From an uncultured Roseicyclus sp. (lineage in GTDB: Bacteria > Pseudomonadota > Alphaproteobacteria > Rhodobacterales > Rhodobacteraceae): DNA of 64,000 nucleotides. Positions 24,280 to 35,165 of the stretch are shown one piece after another. The first letter of the stretch is position 1. The number at the start of each line of letters is the position of its first letter. Below the pieces are notes generated by a model, which had not been told where the DNA came from, ran no database searches, and saw only the letters and a list, made by a program, of their open reading frames with translations. The stretch is from assembly GCA_947500415.1 (NCBI GenBank), contig CANMRT010000002.1, forward strand, positions 868,001 to 932,000, written 5' to 3'. The translations under genes and the position numbers were made by a program.

Positions 24280-24660
24280 ATGGACGACGATCTGTTTAAG
24301 AAGGGCCTTGAGCAACGCCGCGCGACGTTGGGCGCGGAGTACGTGGACGCCAACCTCGCCGCAGCGGACGATTTCACGCTGCCTTTTCAGGAGGCGATGA
24401 CCGCTTGGTGCTGGGGCTTCGGTTGGGGGGATGAGGCGATTGATGCCAAAACCCGCTCTATGATGAACCTGTCGATGTTGGGCGCCCTGGGCCGCCTGCA
24501 CGAATGGGAAACTCATTGCAGGGGCGCGCTGACTAACGGCGTAACCAAAGAGGAAATCCGCGCAATCATCCACGTCGTCGGCATCTATTGCGGCGTACCC
24601 ATGGCACTGGAATGCTTCCGCGTCGCCCGCCGTGTGCTCGAAGAAGCGGGGGAGCTCTAG
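24280..24660 (+). CDS. carboxymuconolactone decarboxylase family protein
   Basis: A 126-aa CMD-family protein similar to PcaC-type decarboxylases (TLPFQEAMTAWCWGFGWG, TRSMMNLSMLGALGR, HCRGALTNGVTKEEIRAIIHVVGIYCGVP). The paired CxxC of the AhpD branch is absent, so this is the decarboxylase-like rather than peroxidatic branch. GGAGG lies seven bases before the ATG. No other protocatechuate genes are near, so the role is open. Confidence 0.88.
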   Translation: MDDDLFKKGLEQRRATLGAEYVDANLAAADDFTLPFQEAMTAWCWGFGWGDEAIDAKTRSMMNLSMLGALGRLHEWETHCRGALTNGVTKEEIRAIIHVVGIYCGVPMALECFRVARRVLEEAGEL

Positions 24661-24801
24661 CGCCCCGCCCAGCGCAACCCCCGTGTCACTTCCGGATTTC
24701 CTTACCTTCTGCCATGCTCCAATGGGGATTACGTCGGAATAAGAAAATGAACGCCGTTCACGCAGCGGCACCGACAAACGGACCAGGAAGGACAAGCAGA
24801 T

Positions 24802-26313
24802 ATGGCGCGCACAGGAACCCTCACCCGCCGTGCCCTGCTGCTAGGCGCAGGGGCTGTCGGCGGCTACGTCGCTGGCCGTGCCTGGGCCCCGGGCCTCAGC
24901 CAGCTTGAGGGCGTCGATCGGATCGGCGGCGATCTGACGGATCCCACAGTGTCCAACCCGCCGCTCTTCCTCAACGATGCCTCCGAGATGATGGCCACGC
25001 CCATCCACATCCACCAACGCCCCGCCGCCCACGGCGATGCCCTGATCGAGGCCTTCCGCGCCGAGCTCACCGCCGCCCAGTCTGAGGACCGCCCAGTCTG
25101 CGTCTCCGCCGCGCGCCACTCCATGGGCGGGCAAAGCATCCCACGCGACGGCCACGCCATCACCGTCGATGATGCCTGGATCGAGCCCGACACCGCCAAC
25201 CAGACTTACCGTGTGAACGGCGGCGCGCGCTGGCGCGACGTGATTCAGGCCCTCGACCCGCTTGGCTTCTCCCCCGCTGTCATGCAGTCCAACCACGACT
25301 TTGGCGTCGCCGCGACCTTCTCCGTCGGTGCCCACGGCTGGCCCGTCCCCTACGGCCCCATGGGCGCCACCGTCCGCAACCTCCGCATGGTCCTGCCCTC
25401 CGGGGAACTCGTCACCGCCTCGCGCACGGAGAACACTCAACTCTTCCAGATGGCCATGGGCGGCTACGGCCTGACAGGCCTCATCGTCAACATGGAAGTC
25501 GACATGGTCCCCAACCAGCGCCTCACCCCGGCGTTTGAGACCATGCCCGCCGCCGATTTCCCCACCGCCTTTCAGGCCGCCGTCGACGACCCGACCAAAC
25601 CCATGGCCTATGGACGCCTCAACGTTACCCGCGAGACGCTCTTCAACGAGGCACTCCTCATCACCTATTCGCCGACCGAGGATCAATCAGACATCCCCCC
25701 CGCCACGGAATCCGGCTGGATGTCCTACGCCGCCTCTTACCTCTACCGGGGTCAGGTGGGCCGCGAGGGCATGAAAGACTGGCGCTGGTGGGTTGAGACG
25801 TCCCTCGGCCCCAGCTTTGCGGGCGAAAGCACCCGCAACTCCCTGATGAACGAACCTATCATCACGCTCGATGACCGCGACCCAACTCGCGTCGACATCC
25901 TCCATGAATACTTCGTCCCCTTCGACGCCTTCGATGGCTTCCTTGAGGCCTGCCGCGACGTGATCCCCGACGCCTTTGTCGAATTCCTCAACGTGACCCT
26001 GCGCTTCGTGGATGCCGATACCGACAGCTTCCTGCCCCACTCCCCCACGCCCACCATCGCCGCGGTCATGTCCTTCACCCAGGAAATGACGGCGCGCGCG
26101 GAGGCCGACCACGCCCGCATGACGCGCGCCCTGATCGACCGTATCATTGCCATCGGCGGGCGCTACTATCTGCCCTATCGGCCCCACGCCACGCAGGACC
26201 AGTTCACCCGCGCCTACCCCCGCGCAGCAGAGCTCGCCGCCCTCAAGCGCGAAATCGACCCGAGCCTTACCCTCCGCAACAACCTTTGGGACAGATACAT
26301 GGCTACCCTGTAA
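24802..26313 (+). CDS. Tat-exported FAD-binding (VAO-type) oxidoreductase
   Basis: A 503-aa flavoprotein. The N-terminus has a twin-arginine signal (TRRALLLGAGAVGG), so export to the periplasm is likely. The PCMH-type FAD domain shows CVSAARHSMGGQSIPRDG (His may carry FAD), GARWRDVIQALDPLGFSP, FGVAATFSVGAHGWPVPYGP and GGYGLTGLIVNMEV. The C-terminal part has RYYLPYRPHAT. This matches the FAD_binding_4 oxidases/dehydrogenases that act on sugars, lactones or alcohols; the substrate is not evident. Confidence 0.88.
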   Translation: MARTGTLTRRALLLGAGAVGGYVAGRAWAPGLSQLEGVDRIGGDLTDPTVSNPPLFLNDASEMMATPIHIHQRPAAHGDALIEAFRAELTAAQSEDRPVCVSAARHSMGGQSIPRDGHAITVDDAWIEPDTANQTYRVNGGARWRDVIQALDPLGFSPAVMQSNHDFGVAATFSVGAHGWPVPYGPMGATVRNLRMVLPSGELVTASRTENTQLFQMAMGGYGLTGLIVNMEVDMVPNQRLTPAFETMPAADFPTAFQAAVDDPTKPMAYGRLNVTRETLFNEALLITYSPTEDQSDIPPATESGWMSYAASYLYRGQVGREGMKDWRWWVETSLGPSFAGESTRNSLMNEPIITLDDRDPTRVDILHEYFVPFDAFDGFLEACRDVIPDAFVEFLNVTLRFVDADTDSFLPHSPTPTIAAVMSFTQEMTARAEADHARMTRALIDRIIAIGGRYYLPYRPHATQDQFTRAYPRAAELAALKREIDPSLTLRNNLWDRYMATL

Positions 26314-26324
26314 CCAACTCGCCC

Positions 26325-26466
26325 CTTCCGTGTTTCCAAAATACTCCGGGGGCGCCTGCAATCCTTCAGAAGCGCGCGCACGGCAGCTCCCCCCTTGCGG
26401 GCTTCGCCCGCAGGCCCGAGGCGCCCGCTAAGTGAGGCAACGAGACGAAAACCCTTGCGGCGCAAG
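26325..26466. repeat. intergenic hairpin-rich repeat, copy 2
   Basis: Contains GTTTCCAAAATACTCCGGGG (26332-26351), nearly the same as the motif at 10951-10971. Two hairpins follow: TGCGGGC-TTC-GCCCGCA (26396-26412) and CTTGCG-G-CGCAAG (26454-26466). It fills the gap between the FAD oxidoreductase and the small membrane protein gene. Confidence 0.6.
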
Positions 26467-26518
26467 CCGCTCCTTGAGATGACGCCAATCCAGGCGCCCA
26501 ACCGCAAAGGCCTCAAAC

Positions 26519-26926
26519 ATGTCCCTCATCCGTCGCCTCTGCCTCGTCTACGCCGCCGTGCTCCTCGCCGTGGCCGCGATAAACTACATCCCCGGCCTGA
26601 CCGATGACGAGGGCCTGGCCTTCGGCATCTTCGCACTCGACCCCTTCGACGACGCGCTGCACCTGGCCTCCGCGATCTGGGCCTTCCTCGCGGGCCTGAT
26701 CTCCAACCGCTCCGCCCGCACCTTCCTTCTGATCTTCGGCGCAGCTTACCTCGCGGACGGCATCTTCGGCATCTTCACCGGCTGGGGTTTCCTGGATTTC
26801 GCGATCTTCACCAACGAGAGCCTCGGGCCCGAATTCACCTTCCTGCGCCTCGCCGCCAACGCGCCCCATATCGGCCTTGGGGCTATCGCGCTGATCTCCG
26901 GCCTTCTGGCAGGCCGCCAGACATGA
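26519..26926 (+). CDS. small four-helix membrane protein, unknown
   Basis: A 135-aa integral membrane protein with four predicted helices (about 5-20, 42-62, 68-90 and 108-130) and a pattern reminiscent of DUF4383-type proteins (DALHLASAIWAFLAGL, LLIFGAAYLADGIFG, LRLAANAPHIGLGAIALISG). Function unknown. Its stop overlaps the next gene's start by 4 bases. Confidence 0.75.
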   Translation: MSLIRRLCLVYAAVLLAVAAINYIPGLTDDEGLAFGIFALDPFDDALHLASAIWAFLAGLISNRSARTFLLIFGAAYLADGIFGIFTGWGFLDFAIFTNESLGPEFTFLRLAANAPHIGLGAIALISGLLAGRQT

Positions 26927-27969
26927 GGCTCATCGGCACCTTCCTCAAACGCGCCCTTCAGCTGCTTTTGATGCTGGTGCTGACGCTTGCTGCCCCATCG
27001 CTCTACGTCGAAACCATGTGCCGGGGATCAGGTGAACCCGCGCCCGCCAATCCGCTCTCCTCCGAGACGCGCCCCGAAATTCGCACGCTCCTGACCTACC
27101 CGGAATGGCACATCGTCCACGCCTATGACGATTACGCCCAGGTCATCGATCAGGACGACCCCCACGATTTCGGTTACCTGCGCGCCATCGCGGGCTATTG
27201 GTCGTCGCTCTGCACCCTGACCCGCGCCAGCGCTGATTTGGGGGAGATTGACGGCCCCACACGCCAACTCGTCCATGTCATCGGTGTCTCCTTCACGTTC
27301 GAGATGCTGATGAAGGGCCTATACGAGGAAACCGTTGGCCGCGTCGCAACCATGATCCGCGGACCACAGCAAACCCGCCTCGACAACATGTCGGCCCTTC
27401 AAGCCGCCGACTACGCCGCCTTCCTGCAACAGGTTCCGTGGTATCGCTACGATTTCCGGGGCGACGCTGCCACGCTCAATGCCGCCGCCACCGATGCCTT
27501 CCGCGATCAGGAACGTGCCTTCGCCCTTGGCCTCGAACACCTCACCCGCGCCGCCTACGCCGATGTTATCGCCCAGGCCGTCGCGGCCACGGGCTTCGAT
27601 GATCTGACCCTGCAAATGGTTGTCACCGGCCTCACGCCCTCCCAGATCGAAGCCGTCGAAGGCGTCACGATCCTGCGCGACGTGCAAGGCGGCATAGAGG
27701 TCGAGACACCCCGCTACCGCGAACTCACCGGCATCCTTGCGGGTTGGGCCGATCAAGGTGCCACGTTCCTCGACATGGCGGGCAACGATCAGATCATGTT
27801 CACCGCGATCTCCGAGACGGAAGAGTTTCCCGACGCCCTCGCCTCGCTCCGCCGCCAAGGCTACGAGGATACCCGCCACGTCTTCCTTGTCCCCGTCACG
27901 TCACTGGCCGAGGCCCTGCGCCGTCTCGATGCGAATGGCCTGACCCTTGAGCACATCCATGACTATTGA
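26923..27969 (+). CDS. membrane-anchored hypothetical protein
   Basis: A 348-aa protein with one N-terminal hydrophobic helix (about 8-28), either an uncleaved signal anchor or a signal peptide, then a soluble domain. The start of the domain, RPEIRTLLTYPEWHIVHAYDDYA, is a distinctive block; no catalytic motif is evident. It overlaps the four-helix protein gene (ATGA), suggesting the pair work together at the membrane. I do not recognise a family. Confidence 0.72.
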   Translation: MRLIGTFLKRALQLLLMLVLTLAAPSLYVETMCRGSGEPAPANPLSSETRPEIRTLLTYPEWHIVHAYDDYAQVIDQDDPHDFGYLRAIAGYWSSLCTLTRASADLGEIDGPTRQLVHVIGVSFTFEMLMKGLYEETVGRVATMIRGPQQTRLDNMSALQAADYAAFLQQVPWYRYDFRGDAATLNAAATDAFRDQERAFALGLEHLTRAAYADVIAQAVAATGFDDLTLQMVVTGLTPSQIEAVEGVTILRDVQGGIEVETPRYRELTGILAGWADQGATFLDMAGNDQIMFTAISETEEFPDALASLRRQGYEDTRHVFLVPVTSLAEALRRLDANGLTLEHIHDY

Positions 27970-27976
27970 GGGTGAT

Positions 27977-28083
27977 GCGTTCACTTGGACGGATCTCGGC
28001 AAACCCGGGAAATATCCGTTCATCTGGACGCATTTTCGGCAAAATATCTGCTCAACTGAACGCATATGCGTTCACCTGAACGC
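27977..28083. promoter_or_regulatory. array of four spaced palindromes upstream of small membrane protein gene
   Basis: Four copies of a 16-bp imperfect palindrome with core GTTCA-NN-TGAAC: 27977-27992 (GCGTTCACTTGGACGG), 28016-28031, 28048-28063 and 28068-28083 (perfect: GCGTTCACCTGAACGC). Start-to-start spacing is 39, 32 and 20 bases. The spacers share a TTCGGCAAAAT-like sequence. The last three copies match an element at 53557-53624 in inverted orientation with the same 32/20 spacing. It lies directly before the ATG at 28084, so it is probably an operator array. Confidence 0.75.
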
Positions 28084-28380
28084 ATGTTGAAGCGCCTCCT
28101 GATCGCCCTGCCAGTGGTCCTGATCGGCTGGATCGCCATCCTCGCCCTCGTGATGTGGCTCGGCGGTGACGCGCCCGCCGCGTTTGTGCCCTTCCCGCCA
28201 GACGGTTTTGTGGACGCCCTACCCTCCGGCACCGCAATCACGGGGCGCTCCCCAATCTCGCTAACCCTCAGATCAGAAAGCGAAAATCTGCCTGCTGAGC
28301 TGTACCGTGCGGGTGCGTGGCTTGTCCTTCCGGCGGGGCTAGAGGCCTGCATCCCGAATTTCCTGCGGCAAGAGATTTGA
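28084..28380 (+). CDS. small membrane-anchored or secreted protein, unknown
   Basis: A 98-aa protein with an N-terminal hydrophobic helix (MLKRLLIALPVVLIGWIAIL onwards) and a short soluble part with one cysteine (EACIPNF). The ATG at 28084 is preferred because an in-frame ATG at 28066 lies inside the palindrome array. There is no good ribosome binding site. The gene's notable feature is the repeat array immediately upstream, shared with the 63-aa gene at 53339-53530. Confidence 0.65.
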   Translation: MLKRLLIALPVVLIGWIAILALVMWLGGDAPAAFVPFPPDGFVDALPSGTAITGRSPISLTLRSESENLPAELYRAGAWLVLPAGLEACIPNFLRQEI

Positions 28381-28423
28381 GAGCCTGCTCCACATTGAGC
28401 GCGCCTTCAGCTACGCTTGCACC

Positions 28424-28813
28424 ATGAACAGCCCTGCGAAGATGCAAGCCGAGTGGCCCGCGCACCACGTCCAACGCCTTGAAAAGATGCGGGAATTGAT
28501 CTTTGCCGCTGCTGATGCGACCGGCACCACGCCACTCACCGAAACGCTGAAATGGGGCCAAGCCGCCTACCTGCCTGCGAAGCGCGCTGGCACCACCCTG
28601 CGCCTCGGCATAGAGGCAGAACGCCCGGCCCTTTTCGTCCACTGCCAGACCGATCTCGTCTCCCGCTACCGCGTTCTTTTTCCTACAGAATTCACCTATT
28701 CAGGCAGCCGCGCGGTTTTGCTGCCGGAAACCGGTCCCTTCCCGGAAGCAGCGTTCCAGCAGATCGCCGCAATGGCGCTCACTTACCACCGTGACAAGCG
28801 CGCAGCCCGCTAA
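28424..28813 (+). CDS. DUF1801 (YdhG-like) family protein
   Basis: A 129-aa protein of the DUF1801/SHOCT-like iron-chaperone-type fold: an N-terminal helix (HHVQRLEKMRELIFAAA), TETLKWGQAAYLPAKRAGTTLRLG and a C-terminal PEAAFQQIAAMALTYHRDKR helix. The biochemical role of this family is not established. A bidirectional terminator separates it from katG. Confidence 0.82.
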   Translation: MNSPAKMQAEWPAHHVQRLEKMRELIFAAADATGTTPLTETLKWGQAAYLPAKRAGTTLRLGIEAERPALFVHCQTDLVSRYRVLFPTEFTYSGSRAVLLPETGPFPEAAFQQIAAMALTYHRDKRAAR

Positions 28814-28814
28814 G

Positions 28815-28853
28815 AAAAAGGGGCGCACCGGTCCCCCAGCGCGCCCAATTTTT
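28815..28853. terminator. bidirectional terminator between DUF1801 gene and katG
   Basis: AAAAA-GGGGCGC, a 14-base loop, then GCGCCC-AATTTTT. The A-run on one side and T-run on the other let it serve both convergent genes. Confidence 0.7.
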
Positions 28854-28870
28854 CAATCAAATCAACCTGT

Positions 28871-31111
<2,241 letters not shown>

Positions 31112-31172
31112 TTACCAGCCCCGGCCGATTAGCTACAGTTGGATTTCCTGATAGTCGTGATAAGCTCACCTG

Positions 31173-32066
31173 ATGAACAATCTGACGTTGAAACAGCTGC
31201 GATATGTTGAAGCCTTGGCCCAACACGGCCACTTTGGGCGCGCAGCCGACGCCTGCGCCGTGACTCAGCCTGCGCTGTCTATGCAGATCAAGGAGTTGGA
31301 GGAAGGTTTCGGCCTGCCCCTGTTTGAACGCGGCGGTGGGCAGGTGCGATTGACCGGTTTCGGCGAACGCTTTCTGGAACGTGCGCACCGTATTCTGCGT
31401 GACGTCGACGAGTTAACGGAACTGGCCCGCGCGGCGGAAACCAGCCTTGTCGGGCGGCTGCGGTTAGGGATCATCCCAACCGTCGCCCCCTACCTTTTGC
31501 CCCGCATCATCGGCGCGTTGAGCCTCAGCTATCCGGATATCGACCTTCATATCCGTGAGACGCTCACGCCAAGACTGATTGAAGATCTCAACGCCGGACG
31601 TCTGGATTGTGCCGTTCTCGCTTTGCCGGTGTCCGAGCCGGGATTGAGCGAAGTCCCCTTACATGACGAGGAATTCGTGCTCATTCGCCCCGCGACCGAC
31701 GCCGACAAGCCCGTGCCAGATGCCGAGACACTGGCGCAGATGCGGCTTCTTCTACTGGAAGAGGGCCATTGCTTTCGCGATCAGGCGCTGGAGTTCTGCA
31801 ATATCCGATCCCCCCTGTCCCGCGAAGGGCTGGACGGGTCAAATCTGTCGACACTGGTGCAAATGGTCGGCGCAGGGATAGGAGTGACGCTTATCCCAGA
31901 GATGGCCGTGAGTGTCGAAACTCCATCCGCCGCCGTCTCAGTTGCACGTTTTGGGCGGCGCAAACCGAAGCGAACGGTGGGGATCGTCTGGAGAAAGAGC
32001 AGCCCCCTCGGCCATCAACTCAACGGAATGGCCGAGGTGTTGCGTGAGGCAATTCAGGTCGTGTAG
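31173..32066 (+). CDS. oxyR: hydrogen-peroxide sensing LysR regulator OxyR
   Basis: A 297-aa LysR-type regulator with N-terminal HTH (LTLKQLRYVEALAQHGHFGRA) and the peroxide-sensing pair C200 and C209 in GHCFRDQALEFC, the hallmark of OxyR. Oxidation to a disulfide switches DNA binding. It is divergent from katG with a 130-bp shared control region, so it most likely regulates katG and itself. I did not find an unambiguous ATAG-N7-CTAT array by eye in the gap. Confidence 0.95.
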   Translation: MNNLTLKQLRYVEALAQHGHFGRAADACAVTQPALSMQIKELEEGFGLPLFERGGGQVRLTGFGERFLERAHRILRDVDELTELARAAETSLVGRLRLGIIPTVAPYLLPRIIGALSLSYPDIDLHIRETLTPRLIEDLNAGRLDCAVLALPVSEPGLSEVPLHDEEFVLIRPATDADKPVPDAETLAQMRLLLLEEGHCFRDQALEFCNIRSPLSREGLDGSNLSTLVQMVGAGIGVTLIPEMAVSVETPSAAVSVARFGRRKPKRTVGIVWRKSSPLGHQLNGMAEVLREAIQVV

Positions 32067-32704
32067 CGCCACGAACCGACGCGTGCCTTAGGCTCGCGCC
32101 GCCAGATGTGTGGCAGTGCGAAACGGGCGAAGTAGCCGTTGATGATGTGCCTGCTGGACATTAGCCGATTGCGCGCCACAAGCGGGAACAGGAAATTTCC
32201 GAAACGCTGATCAATCACGGCGGGACGCATACGTTTCTTGGGCCTCTGCAACAAAGTCGGAATGCGGAACGCTCGCGAAAAACCACGCGGTTTCAGATCG
32301 TTGCGCACATCCAGTATGTCTGTCAGGAACAGGCGGTGCGACGGAAGGATCGAAAGGTATAGGTCCGGATTGGGCTCATCGGGGATGTTCAGATTTTCGT
32401 TCGCGACGCCCGCATTGAAGGCCGGGTAGCTGTCGGCGACCTCAATTGCGCGGCGCGCAGCACCAAACGGTACGAAAGGCGCGCGCACCACAAGAAGAGC
32501 GCGATTGGCGGTCAGATGTTGCGCGTATTGCTGTGCCACGTCCGTCGGCACGCCTGCTTCCTCGATCATGTCCTGAGCAGACCTGCGCGAGCGTTGTTCA
32601 ACCACACTCATGCTGTCTTCGGGAAATCCTTCCGCTTTCAGCGTGGCAATCGCGGCATCTGCATTGGCCGGATCTTCGTAGAGCCGGGTGACAATCGTGG
32701 ACAT
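32054..32704 (-). CDS. hypothetical protein of the puc region with stress-protein-like N-terminus
   Basis: A 216-aa protein. The N-terminal 80 residues (TIVTRLYEDPANADAAIATLKAEGF) resemble the general-stress 17M/YflT-type ferredoxin-like fold, in which a short repeat packs against Gly-zipper or membrane proteins. The C-terminal half is basic and Pro/Arg-rich, with no clear membrane helix. ATG 32704 has GGAGG nine bases upstream. It follows pucC by 67 bp and may belong to the antenna operon. Its 3' end overlaps the oxyR 3' end by 13 bp (convergent). Confidence 0.7.
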   Translation of the reverse strand: MSTIVTRLYEDPANADAAIATLKAEGFPEDSMSVVEQRSRRSAQDMIEEAGVPTDVAQQYAQHLTANRALLVVRAPFVPFGAARRAIEVADSYPAFNAGVANENLNIPDEPNPDLYLSILPSHRLFLTDILDVRNDLKPRGFSRAFRIPTLLQRPKKRMRPAVIDQRFGNFLFPLVARNRLMSSRHIINGYFARFALPHIWRREPKARVGSWRYTT

Positions 32705-32771
32705 CTTTACGGGCCTCCCCAAAGTGTACAGACGTGGCTACCTGCCAAAGCAAGCTTACCAAATCATCAAG

Positions 32772-34163
32772 TTAGGGCTCAACACCCAGATTTCGAGGCG
32801 CTTTCGCATGTAAGCGCCAAATTACGCAAAGGGCCGCCACCAGGAACACCGCTTCCAACAGGAACACGGGCACATAGGGCGCGGCAGGTTGGTTGGTTCC
32901 GGGCATGGCCAGAATGACGTCACGGATAATACCACCGGCAGCAATTGCGATACCTGCGGCTGTTGCTTGCACGGCACCCCAGGCACCAAGTGCCAGGCCA
33001 ATCTGGGCCCGTGGCGCGCGGCGCATCGTGGCAGTAAGGGTGCCGTGGCCAAACAGGCCCGCACCGACGCCAGAGATGAAGGTGCCAAGCGTGAAAAGCG
33101 CCACACCGCCCATCTGGGCTGCGATGGCAATGGCGATGAAAGCAGGCACACCGATCGCGGCGCCAAAGGTGGCTACATTCAAAGGCTCTGCCCCGCGCAA
33201 CAATACGTGGCTCGCAATCCAGAAGCCGATCAAACCACCGCCTGCCAGCACCGCGGTCAGCCGCGTGGTCATCGCAACCGTCATCGACAGGACTTCGCCG
33301 CCGTAGGGCTCCAACAAGACCTCAGCCATACCGTAGGCCATGGTTCCAAGGGCTATGACGATCAGCAACCGCATCGTGCCCTCGCGGGCGGAGAAAACGG
33401 CCCATGCGTCCGAGAAAGCCTCAACCGGCGGCGGGTTGGCAGCGCGCGCACGGTCGCGCGGCTCCTGCTTCCAAAGGGCCAGAAGGTTCAGGGCAATCGT
33501 GGTCACAGCCGCTCCCTGCACAACTTGAACAAGACGGCCCGGCGTGTAGTCCGCCAACAGCCAGCCAAAGACCAAGGCGCTGACGATCATGCCAACCAGT
33601 AGCATCACATACATCAGACCTACGACCTTGGGCTGCTCTTCGACTTCAACAAGATCGGTCGCCAAGGCGAGCCCGACGGTTTGCACTGTATGCACGCCCG
33701 CCCCGACAAGTAGAAACGCCAATGCCGCTGATACACGACCAATCCAAAGCGGCGCGTCGGCGGCCTGATCGTAGCCAGACAAGACAAGCAGCGCGAATGG
33801 CATGATGGCAAAGCCGCCGAATTGCAGCATCGTGCCCTTCCAAATGTAGGGCACCCGCCGCCAGCCAAGGGCAGAGCGGTGTTGATCGGACTTGAACCCG
33901 ATAAGCGCGCGGAAGGGGGCGAAGATCAGCGGCAGGGCCAGCATGATCGCAACGAGTGAGGCAGGCACACCGAGTTCCACGATCATCACGCGATTGAGCG
34001 TGCCGACCAGCAAAACAAGAGCCATACCCACCGAAACCTGAAAAAGAGATAGACGCAGAAGGCGTGACAGCGGGGCCGTTTCGCTGGCGACATCGGCAAA
34101 CGGCAAATAGCGCGGCGTGATCTGGGTGATCCGGCGCAGGATATTGTCACGAATGGCGCTCAA
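32772..34163 (-). CDS. pucC: PucC-type light-harvesting complex assembly protein (BCD transporter family)
   Basis: A 463-aa, 12-helix inner-membrane protein of the PucC/LhaA/Bch2 branch of the major facilitator superfamily, needed for LH2 assembly or bacteriochlorophyll delivery. Family features include GTLNRVMIVELGVPASLVA, ALIGFKSDQHRSALGWRRVPYIWKGT and LVGAGVHTVQTVGLALATDL. It lies 97 bp downstream of pucA in the same direction, the normal pucBAC order. Confidence 0.93.
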   Translation of the reverse strand: MSAIRDNILRRITQITPRYLPFADVASETAPLSRLLRLSLFQVSVGMALVLLVGTLNRVMIVELGVPASLVAIMLALPLIFAPFRALIGFKSDQHRSALGWRRVPYIWKGTMLQFGGFAIMPFALLVLSGYDQAADAPLWIGRVSAALAFLLVGAGVHTVQTVGLALATDLVEVEEQPKVVGLMYVMLLVGMIVSALVFGWLLADYTPGRLVQVVQGAAVTTIALNLLALWKQEPRDRARAANPPPVEAFSDAWAVFSAREGTMRLLIVIALGTMAYGMAEVLLEPYGGEVLSMTVAMTTRLTAVLAGGGLIGFWIASHVLLRGAEPLNVATFGAAIGVPAFIAIAIAAQMGGVALFTLGTFISGVGAGLFGHGTLTATMRRAPRAQIGLALGAWGAVQATAAGIAIAAGGIIRDVILAMPGTNQPAAPYVPVFLLEAVFLVAALCVIWRLHAKAPRNLGVEP

Positions 34164-34260
34164 AGCTGCCCCGTTTCTGCTGGCCGCTGAAAATTGGACG
34201 ACCGGGCCGGGTCAAGAAGCGGCGCGCGCTTCTATCCCCCGGTCGTGGAGAACAAGCCGC

Positions 34261-34623
34261 TCAGTCGAGCGCCGTGTCAGTTGGTATCAATGTCCTCGCA
34301 GAGGCCAGCGTCATCGGGTCCTCGATGACAAGCCGTGCTGTCCGCCCGTCGGGCAGGATCACCGTCATGCCATCAGTGGCAGCGGCGTCGAGATACATTG
34401 GTGTATCTGCGGTTACATCAGCGCTGGCAGGCAGCACCGTTGCGTCGGTTTCCAGCGCAGCCGAGCCCGAGCCGAGTTCCTGTCCAGACAGGAAATCAGA
34501 CACCCAGGTGGTGTTGCTGACAACGGCGACATGCACCGCAAAAGAGCCGACAGCGACCGCTGATAGAAACAGCGGGATGCCGACTGTGGGCTTAACGACA
34601 AGCCAGATCTTTGAATTGTTCAT
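34261..34623 (-). CDS. pucA: LH2 antenna alpha subunit with unusual C-terminal extension
   Basis: The first ~50 residues are a typical light-harvesting alpha polypeptide: NSKIWLVVKPTVG, one membrane helix, and H31 in FAVHVAVV to ligate bacteriochlorophyll, then NTTW. Normal PucA proteins are about 50-60 aa; this one is 120 aa, with about 65 extra residues that are acidic and Asp/Thr/Ala-rich and would lie on the periplasmic side. It is 15 bp downstream of pucB. It acts in the intracytoplasmic or inner membrane as part of the peripheral antenna. Confidence 0.92.
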   Translation of the reverse strand: MNNSKIWLVVKPTVGIPLFLSAVAVGSFAVHVAVVSNTTWVSDFLSGQELGSGSAALETDATVLPASADVTADTPMYLDAAATDGMTVILPDGRTARLVIEDPMTLASARTLIPTDTALD

Positions 34624-34638
34624 GTGATCTTGCTCCCG

Positions 34639-34794
34639 TTAGCCAAGCCAAGGCGTTGCAACAGCCACGAGGAAGTGGGCGACCAGAGCGATCCCCCCGA
34701 ACACCCGTGTGCCATCGATGAGGTAGCTATGCACCTCTTCCGCCTCTTTGAGGGTCAGACCCGTGGGCCAGACTTTATCCGGATCATCAGACAT
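34639..34794 (-). CDS. pucB: LH2 antenna beta subunit
   Basis: A 51-aa light-harvesting beta polypeptide: a soluble N-terminus ([20 protein letters not shown] with H22), one membrane helix and H40 in LVAHFLVAV as the bacteriochlorophyll ligand, ending ATPWLG. AGGAAAGG precedes the ATG. It is the first gene of pucBAC, downstream of two PpsR-type boxes. Confidence 0.93.
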   Translation of the reverse strand: MSDDPDKVWPTGLTLKEAEEVHSYLIDGTRVFGGIALVAHFLVAVATPWLG

Positions 34795-34917
34795 GAGATC
34801 CCTTTCCTCTTCGCTTCGAGATTTGATCCAGGGACCGGGGCCCCCAAACCGGCGAGCGACAGGCCCGCAGAGGCATAGACGTTTCGGTCCAGCATCCAGG
34901 TCCATCATATCCAAGAA

Positions 34918-34935
34918 TGTCATATTGATCTGACA
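34918..34935. promoter_or_regulatory. PpsR/CrtJ box 1 upstream of pucB
   Basis: TGT-N12-ACA (TGTCATATTGATCTGACA), the consensus for the redox- and light-responsive repressor PpsR/CrtJ of photosynthesis genes. It is 124 bp upstream of pucB. Confidence 0.85.
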
Positions 34936-34942
34936 GGTCAAC

Positions 34943-34960
34943 TGTAAATTGAACCTTACA
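34943..34960. promoter_or_regulatory. PpsR/CrtJ box 2 upstream of pucB
   Basis: A second exact TGT-N12-ACA (TGTAAATTGAACCTTACA), seven bases from the first. Tandem boxes of this kind are typical of cooperative PpsR binding at puc promoters. Confidence 0.85.
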
Positions 34961-35165
34961 TCTATCGGTCGCCTTGAACATGGCCCTCAAACCAAGAAGC
35001 GATAACGGGAAGCCGCATTAACCAATTGTTTTGAGAGCTATTATTTGACGCGGCATATCCTTACGAACGCAATGATCCATATAATTTCGATGCTCGGTCT
35101 GGCAGTCAGCGACGCCCGTTAGCGCCCTATAGCGCCGCCAGAAACACCAAAAATTGCGCCAAAAG

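Noticed and set aside
28066-28083. Upstream ATG for the 98-aa gene
   Set aside because: It lies within the last palindrome of the conserved array; the ATG at 28084 starts a cleaner hydrophobic signal sequence.
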